Counted from the first letter of the stretch, positions 14,201 to 27,088 are shown. The stretch is 64,000 nucleotides of DNA from Erythroxylum novogranatense (GCA_029891385.1 CM057224.1:33113005-33177004), one strand, 5' to 3'. Translations and numbers: made by a program. The notes: generated by a model from the sequence alone, not told the origin.

Positions 14201-15349
14201 AAAATCAAGCCATAACCACTTCTATCCTACTTCTTTCAATTCATCCTTAACCTAGCTTTATACCCATCAATTCAAGCCATTATAGACATCAATTTAATGC
14301 ATCAAGAATCAAAATAAATGCACTCTAACTCTCATTAAATGCCTCTCCCTACCGTGGCATTAAAGTCATACTAAAACATCATTTAACACTTAAAGAAAAT
14401 CACTTACCTATTAGCTTGCAATCCTTTCTTCTCTTCACTTTCTTCTTAACTACCCTTGCTAACCACTTCTTCTAATTCCAAGTAAAGACATCATCATCAA
14501 TGCAAGCTAAGAACTTGATTTCATGAAAGAGCTTGTAAGGTTTTGGAGGGAGGAGTTTTAAAAACAGAAAATCGACGAGGCTCACCAAAAATGGGAAAGG
14601 AAGCTTTCGGATGGGTTAGCTAATAACTTGCTTTTCTCCAAGGAAAACCGATAGACACAAGTGAGAAACAATCAATGAAGACCATAGTTGGCCAAATATG
14701 ATTTGTTGATGGATTTAAAGAAAAGTCAAAGAAAACTTATTAATATGCTTTAATCAAAGCCACTTTTCGGTTATAGACAAAATAATTCATGCATTCATCT
14801 TCTTTTAGGCAACATCACTGAATAACAAGGATAAGAGGCATTTAATGAAGGTTTATGTTGGCAAAATCTCATTGGTCAAAGGTTTAAAGAAAAGTCAACT
14901 AATTATTTCTTTAATCCAGATCAAAAACTAACTCAATCAACTCAATTGACCCCCATTTCAATCCCAAAATAATATACCCAATAATATAGTGCCATTGGGT
15001 AGAAATTTTCGCTACCGAAAATCGATCGATTCGCCAATTGGTGATTTTTCCGGTCCGGGAATTTTCTCCGGAAAAATCCAGAAAAATTCCTAAAAATCCC
15101 TTAAAATAGAAAACAATTTATGGCGCACTCAGAATAATTTTCCAAACCCAAGAATCACGCTAATCCCAATAAAATTGTCTTAGGCACGAAAACCGGGAAT
15201 GTCATGTATGCATGTACAGTAAGTTCATGTGCACAATTGCTACTGTGTATCAATCCTATTATGCATGAACAGTACTAATTATTCCCTATCAATCATATCA
15301 TATGACAAATTTACTATTTTATCCTTTCAATAAAAGGTGGGATGTTACA
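11282..15349 (-). repeat. LTR, right copy of the 11.4-kb element (5' LTR)
   Basis: It is near-identical to 3939-7998. Visible differences include scattered transitions and a small duplication near 14100-14115. In the element's orientation this LTR would contain the promoter. ATAAG follows immediately at 15350-15354. Confidence 0.93.
11930..12070. repeat. Array of six mini-hairpins with co-varying stems (right LTR)
   Basis: The same six-unit array as at 4591-4733. Unit 1 has a changed loop (GAGCC-tgc-GGCTC) with its stem intact. Unit 5 has one stem base changed (GAACT against AGCTC). The other stems are unchanged. Confidence 0.83.
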
Positions 15350-15354
15350 ATAAG

Positions 15355-17770
15355 TCTCTTTTTGTTTAGAAATTTAAACAAGAGGGAATATCTATCCTTA
15401 AATACTAATGTATATTGCCCAAATATCTTAATAACCAAAAATTTCTTATTTTATTTTTAAAGGTTATTCCTTCATCTATAATAAAATAAGATGGCCTTCT
15501 CCACCTTGTGATAAAGAAGATATCACATAAATGGTCTCTCTTCTCCTGTTAAAAGAAGACAATATATAGTGAATTCTCAAATAGAATTTGAAGAATAGTA
15601 GGCTAATGATTATTTAGCTAAACTATTATAAACTAATCTTATATTTCCTTTTCTTATTCTCTTTATTATTATTTTTGATCATTTTGGGATTACCTTATAT
15701 GAACTTTTTATAGCAATACATCAATATAGCCAATCCATTAAGTAGGTTAAGAATTATTTGGCTAAATTGCTATAAATTAAACTTATATTTCTTTTCTTAT
15801 TCTCTTTTGTTATTTTTTTGATAATTTTGTGATTAACTTATATGAATTTTCATCATCATACATCAATATAGATAATCCATTCATCATTTTTGAAAAGATA
15901 TAAAATTCATATGTATAATGCACTACGAGGATAAATAATTATCTAGCTAACCTCTCAGTCTACTACATTAACGAATGATAATTAAGTAAACAACTAACAA
16001 GTCATTTCAGAATACTAATATTTTCAGACCACAATGATGCCATCTTCTGTTTGTTGTGGGACATATGATTCATGGAATCTCAACTCTACATAATATACCT
16101 ATTTGATTCCATCGTTAAGAGTAGTGATTATGTTTGGTCGTCCTCAATTGCTTACAAGATTTGCATAATTAAATTATTAGTGATATTAATAATTAACTGA
16201 TCGAAAATAAGTCATTTGTTCATTATGACTTAATACAACTCTCACCGATAGGACTAGTAAGATTTGGTACGAATATAAATAAATTTGATTCAAGAACATA
16301 AACACAAAAAAGAAAGATACGAATTAACACACTTACAGGAAGAAACGATTACGCTGACAAAGGTTTTAATTCAAGTTAGATATCATAAGTTACTAGAGAA
16401 AATTAAAAAAGAGTTACATCTAGAAGTAAGAATAAAGGAAAATGTCTTAAAGCGTACTGGATTGTGTATAGGCGACTTACTTTAAAGGTTATAATTATAA
16501 TTGGGACTGAGTCTACCAAGTTAGGCATGGATGGGATCAACTTTTGTGTTTTTTTTTTTTTCACTACAGAGCCGCGGACTTCTAGAAATGGAAGACATTA
16601 TTTAGTTTGGACAGCTTTCGTATCGCTGGCCGTCTTTAAAGTGAGCAACTTCCGTGAACAAACAGAAAAAGGGAAAAAAAGGAGATATCATAGAATTAAA
16701 TTTTAAACTATGTTATGTGTATTTCTTTCTAGCACAGCACAACGAACTTTTCCTTTATGGTTTAAAGTAAATCAAACTATGATGTGTTAACAAAATGAAT
16801 AACTCTTGTTTCTTTGGTGTAGCTATCTACCTTTCCAGTTTTGTTTAGCTAAGCTTCGTATATGAATCTAGATCTTCTGTCCAATTTTATGATGTTTTAT
16901 TATATTTAATAAATCTCAGTCACTTATTTATATAGGTCTCGCGTGAGTCCCGTATAAATAAACGCGGATTCCGCATAAATGAATGGTTAGATTTATGAGA
17001 CAGAATAAGATATCATAAAATTAGAAAGAAGATTCTGTTTCCTAAAATAATAGACGCGATGATCACAATGCCACGAAACGTGGCCAGAACTTTAATTTTT
17101 TATAAGTATTTTTTTAATTAATTTATGATTTGAGTTTTTTTATCCATCTAAAATTTATTTCTTCTAAATAAAATGACCCGTTATCCTCCCTAAATGAATC
17201 AATTTTGAGGTTATACTTTTGGTTAATATTAATAATATTATTTAAAAAACAAACATCCTGATATGCGTATGGAGCAAGTCTCATGTCACTGTACTAGTAA
17301 CCTCAATTATGAATGAATGAAGAGCTACGCATTTGACCCTTACCGTCACCTTTCTTGACCAATCAAATGGATTTCTCTCATCATCTATATATGCACGTGG
17401 GTCAAATCTTATGAAAAAGCAACAGAAAGAAAAAAAGGTTTGGTCATAGCCCATAGGCATCGTGTGAAAATTAGTTTATGGACGAAATTAAAATTTCAAC
17501 AAAAGTTAGATCAGCCAATGGACTTAATTACCCAATATCCATCTGACTTTGTTCCTAGAACAGCTAAAAATAACGAAAAGAAGAAAAGTAGGCTTACTGT
17601 CGGGGAAAGTGGTCAAGCAAGGTTGCTTTCTAATTGCAAAGCTTCCAGATAACGTGGACATTGGACAAATCAGCACACTCTTCCCACGTTTTTGGTCAAA
17701 TAACCTTTTGGTAATGGAGGAATACTTTCCTAGAAGCTGTATGTGTTTGAAAGTTCAAAACCCGCCACTG
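15355..17770. other. Intergenic region upstream of the ABC transporter
   Basis: AT-rich with no convincing gene. Short frames at about 16285-16706 and 17440-17652 lack homology or a gene-like context. The last 700 bases hold plausible promoter words: a CACGTG G-box at 17394-17399, a W-box core TTGACC at 17355-17360, and ACGT-core sequences at about 17652 and 17684. Confidence 0.6.
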
Positions 17771-17771
17771 C

Positions 17772-17800
17772 TTTATATACCTGTTATACTCCACATCTCA
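17772..17800 (+). promoter_or_regulatory. Likely core promoter (TATA box) of the ABC transporter
   Basis: A TATATAC box at 17774-17780 is followed about 25-35 bases later by a pyrimidine-rich CA-containing stretch suitable for initiation. The ATG at 17971 would then have a 5' leader of about 165 bases. Inferred from spacing only. Confidence 0.55.
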
Positions 17801-17970
17801 CCGAAACCCATCTCTCATTTAGTGCTTCTCTTGGCACATCAACTCCAAAAATCTTTTCTTTATAAGAAACTAATTTTACAAAAATATCAAGAGAAATAGG
17901 TGACACGCAAATTCTGAGTGGTGGAGGGGTTTAAGGATATTGCGTCTGAAGTCATAGTGCTTGTTCATCA

Positions 17971-20900
17971 ATGGAAAACGGTGACATTTATAGAGCAAGT
18001 GCTAGTCTAAGAAGAGGTAGCTCTTCAATATGGAGAAATACTGGTATGGATGTTTTCTCCGGTTCTTCACGTGGTGAAGACGATGAGGAGGCTCTAAAGT
18101 GGGCTGTTCTTGAGAAGTTGCCTACATATGATCGTTTGAGGAAGGGTATACTAACAAGTGCATCGAAAGGTACAGCTAATGAGGTCGACATACACGACCT
18201 TGGATTCCAAGAAAGGAAGCATTTGCTTGAGAGGTTGGTCAAAGTAGCAGAAGAGGACAATGAGAGATTCTTGTTGAAACTCAAGGATCGTATTGATAGG
18301 TAAACACTCCTCACCGAAGCTTGCTTTCTGTCGCTTGCTCAGGAAATCTTAGCAATGAAAGATGCTAAAAGAAGGGAATTGTATTGATCAAGTGGTAGAC
18401 ATAGGATCTCTGTTTTGATTATCTGAAGTCGGCGATGTAATATACATCATAATTTCTACTTTCTTTGGATAATTTTGCTATCTTTTATGTTGTTTTAGGG
18501 TGGGAATTGATCTGCCTACTATTGAAGTACGATATCAGAATCTAAATATTGAAGCAGAGGCTTATGTAGGAAGCAGAGCTCTGCCTACATTCATTAATTT
18601 CTGTGTCGACATAGTGGAGGTAACTGCTCGTTATCCTCTTACAATTGGATGCAATCATTGGCATATTGTGATTTTGTTTCTCCGACTATAATGTGCTGAT
18701 AAATTAATTTTGCTTTTCATTCCAAAGGGTCTCTTAAATTGTCTTCATATTCTTCCAAATCGGAAGAGACACCTGACCATCCTCAAGGATGTTAATGGAA
18801 TCGTCAAACCATCAAGGTGAGTTGAGTTTCTAGTTCAGGTCTCATAGTTAAGGCCTATGCATTAGCAATTTAGCATATTGAATCTGCGTATCCACTTGTA
18901 ATAATTCTGACCATGCAAATTTTGCAGAATGACCCTGCTTTTAGGTCCTCCAAGTTCTGGGAAGACCACACTCTTGTTGGCATTGGCTGGGAAGCTTGAT
19001 CCTAATCTAAAGGTGATCATATATTCTTGTACCTTCATTTTCATTATGAGGATTGTACACTGGAAATTTGCTCGTTCAGACAGAGATTTATGTTTAACTT
19101 GAGATTTTCCTATCTAATTTGAAAAAGCTGCATTTCTCTTGCAGGTATCTGGTAATGTCACATACAATGGTCATGGGATGAATGAATTCATTCCACAGAG
19201 AACTGCTGCCTATATCAGTCAACATGATCTCCATATAGGAGAAATGACTGTAAGGGAAACTTTGGCATTTTCTGCGAGGTGCCAAGGAGTTGGATCCCGA
19301 CATGGTTAGATCAACTGTCTCTATATCCTTGGTCTTCAATTATATTCTTTCTAGCAGAATTTTCACAAAATCGTTGCTTAAACATCTACAACGTTTTTGG
19401 CAATTTCCAGAAATGTTAGCCGAGTTGGCAAGAAGAGAAAAAGCAGCTAACATCAAGCCTGATCCTGATGTTGATGTCTTCATGAAGGTGAGGGAAGATA
19501 TTGTTTGTGGACAAGGATATCATGAACTTACTAATGCGATGGTCTTTATATCGATTTATCGTCTGAAATTTGCAAACATTCTTATGGAGATTAATCAACT
19601 ACTCGTCTTGGCATTATATTCACACTGAATGAGACTGCATTAGAGAACTTTCAATGTTAAGAAGAGTTACATTGACGACGCTAAAGTTCATTTCTTTTTC
19701 CCTTTTCTCTTGCTGTAGGCTATTGCAACAGAAGGTGAGGAGACCAATGTGGTTACAGACTATATACTAAAGGTAATATGACCAGAAAATACTACAAACA
19801 TCACACAGTTCTTCAGTGACTTCAAATTATCTCTAATGTCTTTCTTTGTCCCATACAGATATTAGGACTGGAAGTATGCGCAGACACAATGGTCGGAGAT
19901 GAAATGTTGAGGGGTATCTCCGGAGGGCAAAGAAAGCGTGTTACTACAGGTAAATGAGCTCAATGAAGAAACAGGTTGTATTTCGTCGCCATCTGTGTGT
20001 GTATGAACCTGTCTTGTAATAACATTGCAGGTGAAATGCTTGTCGGACCTGCAAGGGCACTATTTATGGACGAGATTTCTACTGGCTTGGATAGCTCAAC
20101 AACTTTCCAGATTATTAACTGCCTAAAGCAATCTATTCACATTCTCAATGGAACCGCAGTTATTTCCCTTCTTCAACCCGCACCAGAGACCTACAACCTC
20201 TTTGATGACATTATCCTCCTCTCAGATGGCCAAATTGTATATCAAGGCCCTCGTGAAAATGTGCTCGAATTTTTCGAACAAATGGGCTTCAGGTGCCCCG
20301 AAAGAAAAGGCGTTGCTGACTTCTTACAGGAAGTATGGCTTAACTTTATCATAAGAGAAAAAATAGGAAAAGAAAAAGAAAGAATCTTCCTTTTGAACTC
20401 GACTAACCTTTGGAAATGATGGTTTCGTTCCAGGTGACGTCAAAGAAAGATCAGAAGCAGTACTGGGCGCGAAAAGATCAGCCTTATCACTTCGTCGCAG
20501 TCGACGAATTTGTTAGTGCATTCAAGTCATTCAGGGTGGGGCAAAGGTTGAGCAATGAGCTTTCTACTCCATTTGACAAGACCAAGAGCCACCCAGCTGC
20601 TTTGGCAACTGAAGAGTACGGTGTTGGAAAGATGGAATTGTTGAAAGCTAACTTCTCACGAGAGTACTTACTTATGAAGAGGAACTCTTTTGTCTATATC
20701 TTCAAGTTCAGCCAGGTGATCATCAAAACCATTTTGTTATGTAGGAATTTTATTCAAAAAATTGCTGTTGTACTGAAAATTTTCAATTGTTCTTTGAACT
20801 TCTAGCTTACCTTAATGGCATTCATTGCGATGTCACTCTTCTTTCGAACTGAGATGCATCGGGTTACAGAAGGCGATGGAGGAATTTATTTTGGCGCTCT

Positions 20901-23900
20901 GTTCTTTATCGCTATTCAGATCATGTTCAACGGTATGTCAGAGCTGTCTATGACCATCGCAAAGCTTCCTGTGTTCTACAAGCAAAGGGACCTTCTATTC
21001 TATCCTCCATGGGCATATTCTTTGCCCCCTTGGCTCCTTAAAATTCCCATCACATTTGTAGAAGTTGCTCTTTGGGTGTTCCTCACATACTATGTCATTG
21101 GATTTGATCCTAATGTTGGAAGGTAAAAAGAAAATTCATTGCAAAATACAAGTGTTTAAGACAATCATATGTCATCCAGCTGATAAAGGAAGGAAATGGG
21201 CATTATGCAGGTTCTTTAAGCAATACTTGATACTATTACTCATTAATCAGATGGCTTCTGGACTATTCCGATTTATTGCCGCTGCTGGTAGGAACATGAT
21301 TATTGCTAATACCTTCGGATCCTTTGCACTTCTTGCACTTTTAGCATTGGGTGGTGTTATTCTCTCACGAGGTAAAGCTTGTGCTAAATAGTCGATGAAT
21401 GACTGAATCCTGTCAACTCAAAACTTAATATGATTTCTGATTGCTGCAGAGGACGTAAAGAAATGGTGGATATGGGGCTACTGGATTTCTCCACTGATGT
21501 ATGGGCAGAATGCAATATTGGTTAACGAATTCCTTGGAAAAAGTTGGAGACACGTAAGTTCCCTGAACACCCACTTGTATTAGATTAGAGCATCTACCTT
21601 TTTGAATTTGAACTCATCTTTTCATCTGTTTTACAACGTCCAGAATGCTCCCAACTCAACAGTTCCACTTGGTGTTCGAGTTCTGACCTCTCGAGGTTTC
21701 TTCCCATATGCATACTGGTACTGGATAGGAGTTGGGGCATTGATCGGATTCATTGCCGTGTTCAATTTCCTTTTCACTGTGGCTCTCACTTTTCTCAACC
21801 GTGAGTTTTGTTAACCACTTTAACGTCCTTCACCTTTGAAGACATACATAGCTTGTGCTGACATTTTGCATTTTATATTGCCCACCCAGCACTTGAGAAG
21901 CCTCAGGCTGTTATTTCTGATGAGCCTGAAAGTAATGAAGCTAGTGACAGGCCTGCCGGAGCCATTCAATTGGCAGAGCAGGGAAACGGTCACAACGCAC
22001 ACACAGGTGACAGATTTCACCGATTACACCTGATTCCTCTCAGATCAGCTCATCTGCCTGTTATTTAAATATCTCATTTTGCATTTGCGTACAGAATCTG
22101 GGGAGCCGAGCCATGTGAAGAAGAGAGGAATGGTTCTTCCTTTTGAACCACATTCCATAACATTTGATGAAGTTATATACTCCGTTGATATGCCTCAGGT
22201 ATCAGAGTCACAAAAAAAGAACAAGACATAGTTCAAAATACCAACTTACGAGGATGAAAAGAAAACACTGATGTTGAATTGATAAATGTAGGAAATGAAA
22301 AACCAGGGGATTGATGACGACAGATTGGTGCTTTTGAAGGGCGTCAGTGGAGCTTTTAGGCCCGGTGTTCTCACAGCATTAATGGGTGTTAGTGGTGCCG
22401 GTAAAACAACTTTGATGGATGTTTTGGCTGGTAGAAAAACTGGTGGGCATATCGAAGGCAACATCACCATTTCAGGATATCCCAAGAAGCAAGAAACTTT
22501 CGCTAGGGTTTCAGGATACTGTGAGCAAAATGACATCCACTCGCCTCATGTTACTGTCTACGAATCTCTACTCTACTCAGCTTGGCTTCGTCTACCAGCT
22601 GACGTGAATGCTGAAACGCGAAAGGTAGGCATTTAGATCTAAAATCCAAATTCTACTTCTTCATCCTCATATGAATGCAAGCTAGTACTGGTCTGGATCA
22701 ATTTAAATCCTCAACATTGTCAAAATTGGTGGCAGATGTTCATTGAGGAAGTTATGGAACTTGTGGAACTAAATCCATTGAGGAATGCTTTAGTTGGATT
22801 GCCTGGCGTGAATGGTCTGTCCACTGAACAACGCAAGAGGTTAACCATAGCAGTTGAGCTAGTGGCAAACCCCTCCATAATTTTCATGGATGAGCCAACC
22901 TCTGGGCTGGATGCAAGGGCTGCTGCAATTGTTATGAGAACGGTTAGAAACACCGTGGACACGGGAAGAACTGTTGTATGCACAATCCATCAGCCAAGTA
23001 TCGATATATTTGAAGCTTTTGATGAGGTAAGATTCCAACAGATTATTGTTATTCCTTGATCAAGGGTTTCACTGAAATGCGGAAGTAATGTGTTCAATGC
23101 ACGATTTGCAGCTATTCCTGATGAAGCGAGGAGGACAAGAGATATACGTAGGGCCATTGGGTCACCATTCTACCGACCTAATTAACTATTTTGAGGTATC
23201 TATTTTTCTGGTTCCTTATACTATATAATAGGGAACACAAACACAAGCTTATTTCTCTCATTGTTTTTAATCGAAGGGTGTAGAAGGAGTAAGCAAAATC
23301 ACTGATGGCTATAATCCAGCAACATGGATGTTAGAAGTCAGTACTTCAGCACAAGAGGCAGCTTTAGGAGTTGATTTTGCTGCCGTCTACAGAAATTCAC
23401 AACTTTACAGGCATGTAACCGTTTCTAGTCGCAATTGAATTTGTTCTTGATTGTTTGTTTGTTGCTGACATGTTACTATTCTACTTGTGCTTCAGGAGAA
23501 ACAAGGCGATGATTCAGGAACTAAGCAAACCAGCTCCTGGTTCCAAGGATCTCTATTTCCCTACTGAGTACTCGCAGTCCTTTTTGACCCAATGTGTTGC
23601 CTGTCTATGGAAGCAACATTGGTCCTACTGGCGCAATCCACCATACACTGCCGTTAGATTCCTCTTCACAACATTCATTGCCTTGATGTTTGGAACGTTG
23701 TTCTGGGACCTTGGCTCCAAAATGTAAGGAAGATAGGGATTAGCAATATGAAAATGGTCATTCTCTTTTAGTTTAGTGTTCTCATCAACAACCAAATTTG
23801 CAGGAGAAGGCAACAGGATTTCACCAACGCAATGGGTTCCATGTATGCAGCTGTTCTCTTCCTCGGGGTGCAAAATGCCTCCTCTGTTCAACCAGTGGTA

Positions 23901-24665
23901 GCTGTTGAGAGAACCGTCTTCTACCGAGAGAGAGCTGCCGGAATGTACTCAGCTTTACCTTACGCGTTTTCGCAGGTAATTCCAAGGCATTCAGATTCTA
24001 CTCTCCATGACTAACTTGCATGCGGTTCTCAAACAACATTTCATTTTTGTGGTCCAGGTCCTCATCGAGCTTCCCTACATCTTTGCTCAAGCTGCAGTCT
24101 ACGGTATTATCGTGTATGCCATGATTGGATTTGAATGGACTGCTACTAAGTTCTTATGGTACCTGTTCTTCATGTACTTCACATTACTGTACTTTACCTA
24201 CTACGGGATGATGACTGTTGCTATGACACCAAACCACCACATAGCACAAATAGTTTCCTCAGCATTTTATGGATTCTGGAATCTCTTCGCAGGGTTCATT
24301 ATTCCCAGACCTGTAAGTTGTTTTTTTTTTTTTTTCTTGTCTTCATTAGCTTGGAGGATGAGTATTGAGCAGTAGTAATTATAATTCTGGTGTTTGTTTG
24401 TAAACAGAGCATACCAATATGGTGGAGATGGTACTACTGGGCAAGTCCGGTGTCATGGACCTTGTATGGTTTGATTGCATCACAATATGGAGATATAAAC
24501 GAACCCCTTCAGAGTGGTCAACCAGTAAAGGAATTTATGAACCAGTCCTTTGGTTACAAACACGATTTTCTGGGTGTTGTTGCAGCTGCGGTGCTTGGGT
24601 TCACTGTCCTCTTTGCATTTACTTTCGCATTTGCTATTAGGACCTTCAATTTCCAGAGGAGATAA
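17971..24665 (+). CDS. Full-size PDR-type ABC transporter (ABCG subfamily, pleiotropic drug resistance protein 1-like)
   Basis: Plasma-membrane ATP-driven exporter of the plant PDR/ABCG family; members move terpenoids, alkaloids, abscisic acid or other hormones, and the substrate here cannot be read from sequence. Twenty-four exons: 17971-18299, 18499-18619, 18728-18816, 18928-19012, 19145-19304, 19411-19487, 19719-19772, 19859-19949, 20031-20332, 20434-20715, 20806-21122, 21211-21371, 21450-21553, 21644-21800, 21890-22006, 22095-22198, 22292-22624, 22736-23026, 23112-23195, 23277-23410, 23496-23723, 23804-23975, 24058-24312, 24408-24665. They sum to 4,305 nt with no stop (1,434 aa), the usual family length. 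Order is the reversed PDR type, NBD-TMD-NBD-TMD. Walker [10 protein letters not shown] (186-194), signature ISGGQRKR (from 325) and Walker B FMDE (to E350) form NBD1. GVSGAGKTT (882-890), the family's LSTEQ signature (from 989) and FMDE (to E1014) form NBD2. The intron after exon 20 has a GC donor. The acidic N-terminus and '[21 protein letters not shown]' type motif resemble the ABCG39/ABCG40/NpPDR1 clade, an inference. Confidence 0.96.
23411..23495 (+). other. GC-AG intron within the ABC transporter
   Basis: The exon before it ends ...TTACAG and the intron starts GCATGT. A GT lies four bases further on, but using it would shift the frame. With the GC donor the junction codes ...[12 protein letters not shown], matching conserved family sequence. 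GC-AG introns are a known minor class handled by the major spliceosome. Confidence 0.88.
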
Positions 24666-25289
24666 AAAAGAGGTTTAGTTGTTTCGACTGTATAGGCTTC
24701 TTGTTACTCACCGAAAGAGAGGAAATGGGTGTCAATTCTTTTATCTAAATGTTTTCGTAATTCAATTATAGATTGTAATTTTGATTTATCATATTATATT
24801 GCAAGCTGTTCAAAGATTGTTTCAGTCTCATCTAATTATGTATGTTCTCCTCTATTAAATTAGCAGTGTAATCATTTAGTTCTGAGGTCTAGTAATAATT
24901 CCTTTTCAATCTCCTTACTGGTTTAGTAGTGTTGGACTGACCTACTCGCTTAAGTGCGTAGGCTGTCTGAAGCAAATCTGGAAAAGCTCCTCTTCTCTTG
25001 CAATAACATCAACATAAACTAAATCCTAAGTTTCCCAGTAAGAAACCTGTAGAAAATCAATTTTCTATTCAATGAGACCTTTTAAGCATCAAATCAAAGT
25101 GGCGGAGAACTTGACACGAATGGTGAGAAGCGAAAGAATATGTTTTCATTCTGTTATTAAAATGGTCCAACAGGTTTTTAATTTTCAATTTCTTAAACTT
25201 TTAGCTTAAATTTGTATGCTAAAACCCAAATTAAAAACTTTAATGTGATGAGCTTAGCTAATAACAAGAAAAAAAGAATGGTTAGGGTC
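24666..25289. other. 3' flank of the ABC transporter, intergenic
   Basis: The first 150-200 bases after the TAA are T-rich and probably 3' UTR. No clear polyadenylation signal can be singled out. The rest is unremarkable AT-rich sequence without a gene. Confidence 0.6.
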
Positions 25290-25294
25290 AGAGA

Positions 25295-26371
25295 TGTTGG
25301 AAAATCTCTTAAGCTTGCAGATTCTTATGAAATAAATGATCACAGACTAGAACCTAGGCAAATTTGATTATGATATTTAGTGTTTAATTTTAGGAATCAG
25401 TTTAGAGATATTATTGTGATAGTTTACAAATAAATTAGATTTTTTGATATATTTAAGCTCTATATAATGAGCTATGTTATTCTTAATAAATGTGATGGTG
25501 TTAGGCAAAAAGAAAAATTTCTTCTCTTTTATTCACTTATTATGCTTCAGCTATATTAAAACAACATAGTGTTAGAGCATTTGTCTTGATGAACCTGTGA
25601 GATGAGCAAAACTAAAATACAAACCTAATTTACAATCTAAAATTATAACAAGAATTACAACCATCTTCAAGCAACAGAGATTGAAACACAACTATTTGAA
25701 GGTACATTACCAATTTTTATGGTAAAAACTATTAAGTTTGGGTTGTTCGAGTAAAAGCTCATCTTGATGTGTGCTATAGGTGTTTGGGGAATTGTGGAGG
25801 AAGATTATGAAGTGCCTCCATTGCTAAAATCCTACAATGACTCAAATCAAGATGCACAAAAAAAATCAGGAGAAACAAATGATGATTAATATCCACTATG
25901 CCCATATTGCAAAAAAACAAATTACCACAAATAAAATGTTGGTGGAGGCCTAATATCAAATGCAAAAAAATGTGGACAAATTGGGCATATAGAAAAGATT
26001 TACAAATCACAAAATGAAGAGGCAAAAGCAGTATATCAAGAGGATGAATTATTTTAACATTAAAGCTCTGCAATTCTCAAGGTAAGGAAAAGTTTGTTGG
26101 AAAATCCCCTAGACTTGTAAATTCTTACGAAATAAATGATCAAAGACTAGGTCTTAAGCAAATTTGATTATGATATTTAGTGCTTGATTTTAAGAATCAG
26201 TTTAGAGATATTATTATGATAGCTATCAAATAAATTAGATTTCTGATATATTTCAGATCTATATAATGAGCTATGTTACTCTCAATAAATGTGATGTTGT
26301 TTTAAGACAAAACCTTTTCTTTTTTCTTTTTTTCTATTCACTTATTATGCTTCAGCTCCATAAAAACAACT
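25295..26371 (+). mobile_element. Miniature Copia-like LTR element (TRIM-like) with a gag relic
   Basis: Two similar direct repeats, 25295-25566 and 26095-26371 (272 and 277 bp), begin TGTTGGAAAATC and end with an AAACAACA-type terminus. The second copy's last base is mutated. AGAGA precedes the element and AGAGG follows it, a 4-of-5 target duplication. Just inside the left LTR, GTGTTAGAGCAT is a decayed tRNA-iMet primer site. The internal region is only about 530 bp and keeps part of a Copia gag zinc knuckle. Confidence 0.85.
25890..26055 (+). pseudogene. Copia gag zinc-knuckle fragment inside the miniature element
   Basis: Translating the plus strand with frame changes gives CPYCKKTN, then a CWWRP-like stretch, then KCKKCGQIGHIEK and an acidic tail. 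This is the pattern of the Copia gag zinc knuckles (CxxC...KCxxCxxxGHxxxxC). Stops and a frame shift break it, and the final cysteine is replaced by tyrosine in this frame. No RT or integrase follows. Confidence 0.72.
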
Positions 26372-26376
26372 AGAGG

Positions 26377-27088
26377 TAGTACTTTCCATACGGGAACCTG
26401 GATTTAGATGGACAATTAGATGAAAAGACAAACTTTTACTTTTGTTGTTGGTATTAACGTGTTGCATGCATTCGTCTATATGATCTTTGTAGTTTCATTC
26501 TGAAAAAAAAACATAAGAAAACAGAAAGTTCAAGTTTACTTACGTACTTGTATCTCCAATTGTTATTTTAGTTCGGTATTTGATCTTTCTTCTAATTTTT
26601 AATGTATACTGGGTTCATGTTTATCTTTTGTGTCATCAACTATTGGTGCGTTGAATTCATGTCCCTCCCTAATCCTCACTTTTGCTAATATAATATAATA
26701 CTATTGCAGGAATTAACAAAGAAGACGAGTGAACACATGAATGGTTGAAAGAGTTAGGAAAAACCAATAACGTTTGAGTTATTATGCATCATTTCAATAA
26801 GACCACAATATTGTTATCCCCAAATCCCCCTTATCATAGTTTTCCTTTTACGTGTATTTAACCTGCTATAACAACAACGAATATAGCAGAAACGATATTT
26901 CCCTTCTTTGATATTCTCTCGAGATCTTCATATCTCTCTCTCTCTTCTCCCTCTCTTGTTCATTGCTCAACGGTAACGTGCCTAATTATGAAATAGCACA
27001 ACATTTGATATCGGAGAAATTGGTTCTAGAAAAGAAATCAAAGGCATATTACGTTACTAATTATGGAATAATTAGGTGCAAAATATAT
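26377..27088. other. Intergenic sequence, possibly ending in the start of a Copia LTR
   Basis: No gene is visible. A pyrimidine-rich CTCTCT run lies near 26933-26960. The last 80 or so bases read smoothly into the Copia LTR sequence that resumes at 41625, so they are probably its upstream part, split by the 14.5-kb insertion. Confidence 0.5.

Larger units (their letters stand above)
3939..15349 (-). mobile_element. Complete non-autonomous LTR retrotransposon (LARD-like), minus strand
   Basis: An 11,411-bp element with two near-identical LTRs of 4,060 and 4,068 bp and a 3,283-bp internal region. Orientation is minus: the complement of a polypurine tract plus a trace of the usual Ty3 'gaggacgaaatttt' polyprotein end lies just inside the left LTR (about 8000-8030). 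A tRNA-iMet-type primer site lies just inside the right LTR (complement of TGGTATCAGAGCC, 11264-11276). On the minus strand the LTRs start TGTAACATCCCAC and end GGGTGCTACA. A perfect ATAAG duplication flanks the element. No gag, protease, RT or integrase is recognisable inside, so it must rely on an autonomous Ty3-type relative. By eye the LTRs differ at only about one or two bases per hundred, suggesting a fairly recent insertion. Confidence 0.92.

Noticed and set aside
20148..20354. Extra short frames overlapping the ABC transporter exons
   Set aside because: They are other-frame shadows of the spliced gene, whose 24 exons already join in one complete frame.
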